Source of the DNA: Macrocystis pyrifera
Taxonomy: Eukaryota > Sar > Phaeophyceae > Laminariales > Laminariaceae
NCBI GenBank assembly: GCA_031763025.1
Contig: JASSKH010000045.1
Location: 1,779,501-1,843,500, forward strand
Reading direction: 5' to 3'
Length of the DNA: 64,000 nucleotides
The position numbers were made by a program, and so were the translations under genes. The number at the start of each line of letters is the position of its first letter. Position 1 is the first letter of the stretch. Shown in pieces: positions 57,104 through 64,000 of this stretch. Under the pieces are notes generated by a model. The model searched no databases. It was not told the origin of the DNA and saw only the letters and a list, made by a program, of their open reading frames with translations.

Positions 57104-58436
57104 GTGGTTCCCTCGCTGACTGATGTTGCTTCTTCCGCCGCGCGTCTTGGTCGTTTCACCATGCCCGATGACCGCGCCATACCCGTGTCGTCTAACCTTG
57201 CTCACGCCCGAACATCGGCGATCGACTCCCCCGCCGCTGCCGCCGCGAAAAAGCACATCGCCGACGTTCAACGGACGTACAAACACCTGGGACTGAAGGA
57301 CATTTCGCGCATTTCTGTCCTACCTTTTCCTTCTTCGGTCAACCCGTCCGATGCCGCGCAACAGCTCACTCGTTCGGTCAAGGCCTCCGCCTCTGATATT
57401 CTTATGATGTGCAACGATGGCAGCCATAAAGGCCTTCGGTCTACTAGTTGGATCCCCGGTTGGGAGTACCCTCGTAAGAAATCCTTCGCACGCGCCATCT
57501 CGCCTGACAAGCCCACGACCGCCCCTCTCACTACCTTGATGGATGGCGTTTTTGGACAGGTGTCGCGCGCCCTTGCAGCCGGGTCGACGGGACCGGAGGC
57601 GTTCACGCTCCTCCTGAGGTTGCTGCGCAACCACTTCGACCGCACCGACACGGGAGCCAGCTACACCAAGTTACATAATTTTGGCGTGTCTAACGGGACC
57701 CCTTTTTGCGATTTTAGCCGTGCATTTCGAGGGGTGGTGTCGGCAGCGACGGGGACTGAGCGTGTTTTTTGGCACCGGGGGTGGATGTTGTTTTGGAGGT
57801 GGTTCGGATGGCAGTGGACGAGCAGTACCTTAGCTTGATGCCCACGCTGTACCCGGGAGGTTTGGCTACTGTATCAAGGCCGTTCGGCATTTTGAACGCC
57901 ATGTGGTTGGCTTTCAAGACTCTCGCGAGACACCTGCCGTCAACGGCGAAGAATATTTTTCTTTGCCTGCTTCTTCGACGGGTGTGCGGTCATCCGCCCC
58001 GTCGGGGCCCCGACCCGCCAATAATGGTTGCGGCCAGGGCCGGACGCTTCCCCAGTCGCCTTCTTGGCAGACGGGGTCGCGCAATAATCCGCTTGTGATG
58101 AATCTCAACAAATCCATCCCTGACTGCCTCGACCCGTGGCTTGACACCTCGTCCAACTGCTGGCCCCTTGAAGAACACCACTATGCTGAAGTTCTCGCCG
58201 TTTGCATGTGCATCCAGACCGAGGACCCTCCCCTCTGGAGCGGCTTACTTTCATCGTCCCCTCGCGCAGTCGCCCTCGGTAAAAACCGAGGGCACTGTTT
58301 AAACTGCCAACAAGACACACACTCTCTCCGACAGTGTAGGCACCCCCTTCTAAACCTTAGTGATATCTTAAAAACCCCGACCTCGGAACGCTCGGCGACG
58401 ACGGCGAGGCGTTCCACCATTGGCAAGAACGCATGA
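57104..58436 (+). pseudogene. Gag-like segment with CCHC zinc knuckle, frameshifted
   Basis: The first piece (57104-about 57760) ends in a helical, capsid-like stretch: AFTLLLRLLRNHFDRTDTGA then SRAFRGVVSAATGTE. It continues after a one-base frame change as VDVVLEVVRMAVDEQYLSLM then PTLYPGGLATVSRP. After a second change near 57930 it continues as TPAVNGEEYFSLPAS to NNPLVMNLNKSIPDCLDPWL. At about 58289-58330 lies GHCLNCQQDTHSLRQC, a CX2CX4HX4C zinc knuckle of retroviral and LTR-retrotransposon nucleocapsids. A basic region follows. The order (helical capsid-like part, then knuckle) is that of gag. No protease, reverse transcriptase or integrase can be read downstream, so this is a decayed or truncated element, or a domesticated gag gene. 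Confidence 0.6.
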
Positions 58437-59450
58437 TCAGTCACCGCCGCGAGAACAATTCACGACCGAAGAAACACAGGCGTCGTCCCGGCCACTCGCG
58501 TGGGCAACATCACGACCAGGGTCAGCAGAACAGACAAGGGGACGGCTACAACACACATGCGGAACGAGGACACCAGCAGTCTCGCTCCGGCCATCACGGT
58601 GGTGGTTCGATCGCCCCTTCCTCTTCCGTCCCAGCTCCCGTCTCGGGGGTTCGCTACGGTGCCTCGCATACCTCGGGCGGAAACTCGGACGGACGCCAGC
58701 CAGGCACCTTCCGCGCCGGTAACTGACAGGTCGACGGCGGTTCGGCTCCTCCTGCCCACCCGCCGCCAGCATTGCCGGGAGACAAAACATTGATTTCACA
58801 AGATGCTCGCATCCCAGGCTCACTCAGCACTCAGCGTCGATCTACTCCGCTCTCGCCCCGCGCGTCACTCCGTACTTCGGATCGACGCAGCGACTCAGCT
58901 CCACTGCTTTCACCGGGGAGCCCCGGGCACCTTCCCCGACGTCGGGAGCCCGCGCCTCAAACGCCGCTCCCCTCAACCTGGGCACGAGAGCAGGCGCGAT
59001 AAACGCCGCTCTCCCGAATCACGCACCGCACAGCACGACGAGTGTCGCGCCGTCGCGTCGTTTTTTCAGCGAGGGTGTCCCCCTCCTACACCTCGCGGCC
59101 ATGCGGTGGCGGTCGGTTTGAGGTTCGGGAAGGCAAACACCGAAGCCCCGAAATCTCGGTTGAAACTCGACTCGGCGTTTCCTCGCAATAACGGTGGCCG
59201 CTCCACCCTTTTTCCTATCAAAGAGGAGTCGAAGATTGGCTACCTCGTCCCCCCTTCCCCATCAGGTCTGGACGGGAGCCCTCTCGGATGGACCCCTTGT
59301 TGCCCCCCCCACCCGAGCACCGTTATTGAAGATGTCTACAGGGTCTGCAGGCCCTCTTTCGTAATCGCGGACGCCACTCCACGTGCGCAGCGCTCCTTTG
59401 ACTCCAGTGGAACAGGACAAACCTGGCACTGTCCGCCGAGCCAGTGGTGA
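58433..59450 (+). pseudogene. Basic, Pro/Ser-rich region downstream of the zinc knuckle
   Basis: One frame reads MISHRRENNSRPKKHRRRPG then GQHHDQGQQNRQGDG, a strongly basic nucleic-acid-binding type composition. Another frame further on reads GLRFGKANTEAPKSRL then FPRNNGGRSTLFPIKEESKI. No catalytic motifs of a retroviral protease or polymerase are visible. It looks like the tail of the gag-like protein, broken by frame changes. Confidence 0.35.
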
Positions 59451-59675
59451 CTCCACAGCCTCTGGTCAGATCAACCGGACAGCATACCCGTTAAATTCGA
59501 AAGAAGCGCAACTCTCGTAAAGCAGAACGGGCTCAAAGCCCCCTGCCCCCTTTGGTCCAGGAGAGAGATCATCGGGCGCAGTACGAGAACGTTCTGGCGA
59601 TTTTTTGCGTACGAGCAATGGTGACACAGAGCCAGTATACGAGGAACCGGACTCGTCTCGCCCACCAGGGGTTCA

Positions 59676-62384
59676 GTGTTCTCAGAGAAGCACACTCCCC
59701 CCCCTCCCACACGCCGCAACTGCGGCCACCGACGACTCGGCACCGTCGGTCTTCGACGCTACTGTCGAGTATTCAACGGTGAAGCCAAATACTCTATTGG
59801 AGCTACTGCCCTATTGATAGCAGTTGTGGAAGAATCAACCTCAACAGTCAATTTGCTCCTACGGTACAAGGCCGATGTTCACGTACGAGAGACTATAATA
59901 AATGAAAACCTTGTGCACATCGCAGCCAGCCTAACAAACCTAGACATTGTAACAGCTTTGGTGAAGCGCGGCGGCTTGGTTAACGGACCGTACAATGAAC
60001 AGCGCTATGTTCCTCTCTGGATGGCGTGCGTTCGGGGCGACGAACACGTGGCCACCTTCCTTTTAGACAATGGCGCTGAAGTCGACAGAAAGGGCGGACC
60101 ACGCGGCACAGCCCCTATTTTTGAAGCTATCGCGGCACAAAACGGTGACATGGTTTCGTTGCTTATTCGCCGTGGTGCCGCCCTGGAACAAATCCACCAT
60201 ACCATGCCCCTGCTCCTTGTTGCTTGTTTGTTGGGGTACGTGGACATGGTACAATTGCTCCTAGACGAAGGTGCCGATATCAATGCAACAACGACGACCG
60301 GGTTTAGGTTGATGGACCGAATTCTTGATGCAGATAAAACAAATCACACTGTCATCAAAACCTTAATTGATAACGGCTACGACATAGAAGAAAGAAACGC
60401 CAATGGCCACACGTGTCTTATTCGATGCGTCATGCGTGGGTATGTAGCCGCTGTTCAGATGCTTATCGACAAAGGAGCGAATGTCAATGGCAAAGACATC
60501 CGAGGCGTGACCGCTATTACACATGCAGCTCGAGGGGTCACTCGTTTATGTCCGTGGAAGTCGATGAAATTCTGGAGAATAGCCAAAATTTTGGCTTACA
60601 AAAATGCCAATGGCGACGAGGCTTATACAATGTTCCCGTCGCTATTGAAGACCAGAGTGGGGTGGTGGGGACGCGCCTACACTCAAATGTCGAAACAAAT
60701 TCACGACCAAATAGCCGACCCTCGAGCCGTGGCGGATCTCATTATACGCGGAGCAGATGTCGATGCCGAGTACTACGCGGACAAGTATACACCTCTCATG
60801 AGAGCGTGCGACAGGAATCTCGAGGACACCGCCGCGGCCTTAATCGATGCCGGTGCGTCGATTGAAAAGCGAGGTATCAATGGGAATACGCCTATCATCA
60901 TATGTAGCGCCAAAGGCAGTACTGAAGTGCTGAAACTTCTTCTGCAAAACGGGGCTGACATATCATCCACAACGGATGTGTGGACACCGGATGCGGTAGA
61001 GAATCTATTCTTCTCGCCACGGGGCGGCTACAATGCACTGACAAAGGCTTGCTTCCATGGCCACCTAGACGCGGCCACCACCCTCATCGAGAATGGTATA
61101 AGCCTAGACCACACAGACGCAGACGGAAACACGGCTCTGCATGCCGCAGTGGCCCAGGGAAGACTTAAAATCGTCGAAAGACTGATACTGAGCGGCGCTG
61201 GTGCCAACATCAAAAACAAACAAGGAATATCGCCGTTAATGATGGCGACTGCACGCGGTCCAGCAGCTGGATGGCACATAAGGCACATAAGCCAGGCCCT
61301 CAGGTCCGGTGGTGCAGTAGTAGACTTACACTCACACATAAGCCACGCACTGGGGTCCGGTGTTGCAGTCGTAGACTCTAAATCCAAGTCGTTCAGTCGT
61401 GATTCCGAACCTGACCTCAGCACCACCTTCGCAGAGAGGGACTTGATGACTACAACGCTCTCAAGAAACACGATGATCGGCAAGTGCGCACACGTAGACC
61501 ATATAAAACTGAAAGATGGGCGTTGCGTGCACATGACCACGAAGGATGCTCGACGCCGCATGATGAAGTTTTTAAACAAGGACGTCCAAACTGACAGAAT
61601 CGTGCTACCCACACAGACATCCAGAACGTGCTGGTTCTACGCAACCTTAGTGGCGCTTTTCGTGAGCGACCGTTGTAGACACCACACCCTCCCAATGAGG
61701 CGTGCGATGATCATGGGGAGGAAGACAGCGACAGGACAAAAGTTTCGCAAGCCACTGGCTGACGTTTTCGTGAAGCTGAACGTCCTGATCCAGACCATTC
61801 TATCGGGACACTCGGACGATGTATCTGTGAAGTCGATTTTCCCTATCATAAAGAACGAGGAGGTCGTAGTCGGCCTCGGAGATCACGGCGTGATGCCCGT
61901 CAGCCTCAATTCTGGTGCGTGGCCGGATGTGTTCGTAGGATCACTCCACAGTCACTTGTCGCCCACCGAAAGCCTTGTCGAGGTAGAGTTTTGGCCATAC
62001 ATTGTATCCAATTGGATGAGGCGGAGCGACCCGCCTTCGATATACGTCAAACGGTTCAGAGAGGGTAGAGACTCTTTGAAAAAAGAGATATACGGTAAAG
62101 TATACATCGCGGACGCCGTGGGCATCGCGAACGTACGTCATCGTCACGCCATCACCGGTTTGACGATCGGCGGTTCTCGGTACGTGTACGACAGTAACGT
62201 CGGTCGAATCGAAATGGACTGGGGGGTGTATTTTGATTTCCCTCGTGAAACATTTACAGTAGCTGGGCGCAAATACACTTTCCGAAACTCGATAATATCG
62301 GTGTTTTATACCTTAGAGGAAAACGACCAACGGGGTGAAAAAAGAAAACAGAACGGCGGGCAGCGAAAAGGTCGCAAACGTTAA
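59676..62384 (+). CDS. Ankyrin-repeat protein fused to a papain-like cysteine peptidase domain, intronless
   Basis: The frame is open over about 900 codons; the first in-frame ATG is at 60021, which would give 787 residues but would cut off the first two ankyrin repeats, so the true 5' end is unclear. About twelve ankyrin repeats run from 59790 to 61260 (for example NGNTALHAAVAQGRLKIVER-type units). A spacer with a 17-residue tandem duplication (HISQALRSGGAVVDL / HISHALGSGVAVVDS, about 61280-61380) follows. The C-terminal domain has TQTSRTCWFYATLVALF with Cys at 61629-61631 and Gln five residues before it. Further on are RHRHAITGL (His at 62145-62147) and RYVYDSN (Asp at 62190, Asn at 62196). 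The order Gln, Cys, His, Asp/Asn and the Cys-Trp pair are those of papain-fold peptidases. Ankyrin repeats usually mediate target binding, so this may be a targeted protease or deubiquitinase-like effector. Lower GC, lack of introns and the compact neighbourhood suggest a large-DNA-virus origin. Confidence 0.75.
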   Translation: MFSEKHTPPPPTRRNCGHRRLGTVGLRRYCRVFNGEAKYSIGATALLIAVVEESTSTVNLLLRYKADVHVRETIINENLVHIAASLTNLDIVTALVKRGGLVNGPYNEQRYVPLWMACVRGDEHVATFLLDNGAEVDRKGGPRGTAPIFEAIAAQNGDMVSLLIRRGAALEQIHHTMPLLLVACLLGYVDMVQLLLDEGADINATTTTGFRLMDRILDADKTNHTVIKTLIDNGYDIEERNANGHTCLIRCVMRGYVAAVQMLIDKGANVNGKDIRGVTAITHAARGVTRLCPWKSMKFWRIAKILAYKNANGDEAYTMFPSLLKTRVGWWGRAYTQMSKQIHDQIADPRAVADLIIRGADVDAEYYADKYTPLMRACDRNLEDTAAALIDAGASIEKRGINGNTPIIICSAKGSTEVLKLLLQNGADISSTTDVWTPDAVENLFFSPRGGYNALTKACFHGHLDAATTLIENGISLDHTDADGNTALHAAVAQGRLKIVERLILSGAGANIKNKQGISPLMMATARGPAAGWHIRHISQALRSGGAVVDLHSHISHALGSGVAVVDSKSKSFSRDSEPDLSTTFAERDLMTTTLSRNTMIGKCAHVDHIKLKDGRCVHMTTKDARRRMMKFLNKDVQTDRIVLPTQTSRTCWFYATLVALFVSDRCRHHTLPMRRAMIMGRKTATGQKFRKPLADVFVKLNVLIQTILSGHSDDVSVKSIFPIIKNEEVVVGLGDHGVMPVSLNSGAWPDVFVGSLHSHLSPTESLVEVEFWPYIVSNWMRRSDPPSIYVKRFREGRDSLKKEIYGKVYIADAVGIANVRHRHAITGLTIGGSRYVYDSNVGRIEMDWGVYFDFPRETFTVAGRKYTFRNSIISVFYTLEENDQRGEKRKQNGGQRKGRKR

Positions 62385-62707
62385 ACGTACATCCCGGTCT
62401 CCGAGTAAAACGCGAAGAGAGCCGTGGGCACGTCAACTTCGTTGCTGAAGGGAGGCAGAAACATGCAAAAGTGGTGCAGCAACCTAGAAACAGACTCCTC
62501 CGTCAGCGAAGAGCAATCATAGTCTGAGCCAGAGCCGCAGTACATCCCACACTCTTCTTGAATAACATCAATCTCCGCCGCCATGCGCGTGGTCATAGCC
62601 CTCGTAAGAAAATCATCAGATTTTTGCAGGCCAACCACGTCTGCAAATATCGGGCTCGTGCTCACGTGAGTCGTGGTCTTCGCAGAAGAAACCACGATGA
62701 ACACCAT
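62381..62707 (-). CDS. Small uncharacterised protein, convergent with the ankyrin-peptidase gene
   Basis: The 108-codon frame starts ATG (MVFIVVSSAKTTTHVS) and ends YSETGMYV before TAA. It contains a Cys-rich acidic stretch (EECGMYCGSGSDYDCSS). Its stop codon overlaps that of the ankyrin-peptidase gene in the palindrome TTAA (62381-62384). In the same frame upstream, across one TGA at 62732-62734, lies another 62 codons, so this may be the 3' part of a larger gene with one premature stop. The family is not recognised. Confidence 0.5.
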   Translation of the reverse strand: MVFIVVSSAKTTTHVSTSPIFADVVGLQKSDDFLTRAMTTRMAAEIDVIQEECGMYCGSGSDYDCSSLTEESVSRLLHHFCMFLPPFSNEVDVPTALFAFYSETGMYV

Positions 62708-62731
62708 GCAGATGTGATATGAGTAGAGTAT

Positions 62732-62920
62732 TCATGGGCTATAGATATAGATAATACGTTGCAGTCTTGTAGTTCCACGAATACGAGAATAATCCAAAGA
62801 ATGGAATAACCCGGCGGATATTCCGTCGAGAGTATCGTTATTTTTAGGAATGTTCCTTGATGCAGATAGGACTACAAAGTGAGAAGTTCTTATATTAGCA
62901 GAAGAACGATCGGTAGCCAT
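62732..62920 (-). pseudogene. 5' part of the same minus-strand frame, ended by TGA
   Basis: It begins MATDRSSANIRTSHFVV and reads through a Leu/Ser-rich segment to RIIYIYSP, then TGA. The following 8 codons to the ATG at 62707 are open in the same frame, so 62920-62381 is a single frame of about 178 codons with one stop. This could be a nonsense mutation, a sequencing error, or two short genes. Confidence 0.45.
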
Positions 62921-64000
62921 AGGAAAGTTCTGTTGGAGTACATCAGATAAGAGGAATTTAGGAGAGCTTGTGGCGTGGGGTGGGACGAGTATATCTGGGC
63001 GTCGAGTCCCGCCCCCCTACCTCTCACTTCTCTACCAGAGCACCTCCTCAGCTCTCGCTATCAATAAGAAGATCTAAATCAGAAGAAGCGAAGCACTGCT
63101 TTTCCAGCTGCCGTCACCGCATCACATCTGACGTCGTCGCATTCAACGAATGTTCTGGCCAAGCTTGGGACTGCAGCGCTTCTTCTAGATCTTCTCACGA
63201 TCATGTGAGCCATCCCTATCCGGGAGGCATCTGGTTTTGAAGTCAACTTTTTATTTATTTGTTTTTGTTTATGTTCCCTGTTTCTCGTCTCTTTCGTTCT
63301 TCTTGCTCTCTCTTTTCTTTCGTTTTTTCTTCTTTTTTTTTTTACGAACCCGCGTTACTGAGGGCGTTTATAGTGTAGAGCGTAACAAGCTGCCTAGTAG
63401 CATAAGTAGACGCTTCTCCCCCCCCAGTATACCAGTATAGGTGAGTAGACGCTTCTCCCCTCTTATCAGGCACCGTCAAATCGCACGTGCAAGTACGTAC
63501 AACAAGCTCTGTTGTTCGTAAGTATTGATTGGTGCTATTAACAGTGCTATTAGCAGTATGATCGAGGTTTGTTTTTCCGCTCCCTATACCCCGTCTCCGC
63601 CGTGGAATGACGAGGTCGATATACTCCACGATACGTGACACCACGTGGTTGAATGCACCTGGAGACCCCCCAAAATGACCTCGTGCTCATCGCACAAACC
63701 AAGCAGCGTTTTCCTTTGTCAGTTGTACCCCTCCGCCTCGATATATGCCCGCCCTTTCACTGGGAATGCACGTAGTAAGTACTACTGTAGGTGGAACTAC
63801 TGGCACATTCTTGCCCGCAGCCATTTTGTCCGCATCTTCCGGTTTATACTCGTGTTGTATGGGATTTGACCCTTGCCACAACTACAAAGAAGCTGCTATC
63901 GTACTGATAGGACAAACACGCAGCAGTACCGACACCTTATTCTTTGGTACGTGATATGTATGCCGGTGGTGTGACCAACTACGCCATCGTTAGTATACGC
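62921..64000. other. Right-end stretch without a supported gene
   Basis: It includes a possible promoter region for the minus-strand gene (62921 onward), a pyrimidine-rich stretch at 63240-63345, a short duplication of AGTAGACGCTTCTCCCC (63406 and 63444), and scattered CAG/CTG and GGTAC words. Small open frames near 63.65-63.95 kb on both strands look protein-like in composition but have no support. Confidence 0.5.

Noticed and set aside
54102-57286. Several long minus-strand frames over the gag-like region
   Set aside because: High GC leaves all frames open; the zinc knuckle and the internal protein repeats are on the plus strand.
62968-63240. An LTR or primer-binding site to the right of the peptidase gene
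   Set aside because: There are TG/CA-like ends and a TGGTTTTGA string, but no matching second copy in the window.

Overview
The window looks like nuclear DNA of a brown alga or a close stramenopile relative. I infer this from one very long, intron-rich gene (GT-AG introns, GC-rich alanine/glycine/serine-rich exons), a stramenopile-style myosin/PH/SH3-like domain mix, C/G homopolymer tracts, and a phaeovirus-like intronless gene near the right end. No species can be named from the sequence alone.

Region 1 (about 2.16-46.69 kb, plus strand) is one spliced gene that fills two thirds of the window. Sixteen exons can be read. All exon phases agree except at one junction, where an exon is missing between 26189 and 37667. 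The 5' exons encode what looks like the end of a myosin motor (converter with a VFFRSGQIAVL motif). These are followed by Ala/Glu/Lys-rich helical exons, then a 2.5-kb exon with coiled coils and three copies of a SGWGENND / SIKxR-type motif. A PH-like domain and two SH3-like domains follow, ending at TGA 46692-46694. The start of the gene is to the left of the window.

The introns (up to 11.4 kb) are packed with repeats. There are 26 copies of a ~110-bp TA-flanked inverted-repeat MITE and 10 copies of a ~70-bp hairpin element. There are three copies of a tRNA-derived SINE, one with a perfect target-site duplication and one nested inside a MITE. There is also a short repeat that always ends in poly-C, several other dispersed families, minisatellites, and homopolymers of up to 136 C.

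Region 2 (46.7-53.9 kb) has no convincing gene. It holds minisatellites, poly-C/G tracts, and AT-rich imperfect duplications.

Region 3 (about 53.95-59.6 kb, plus strand) is GC-rich and coding-like but broken into several frames. It encodes a low-complexity, internally repeated protein, then a gag-like segment with a CX2CX4HX4C zinc knuckle (about 58.3 kb). No reverse transcriptase or integrase follows, so it reads as a decayed retroelement or a gag-derived gene.

Region 4 (59.7-62.9 kb) is the most novel part. It is an intronless, lower-GC gene encoding about a dozen ankyrin repeats fused to a C-terminal papain-fold-like cysteine peptidase (Gln, Cys, His, Asp/Asn in the right order). It converges on a small minus-strand gene and their stop codons share one TTAA. 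The minus-strand gene is interrupted by a single in-frame TGA. The compact, intronless layout suggests DNA acquired from a large DNA virus. The last 1 kb has no gene I can support.
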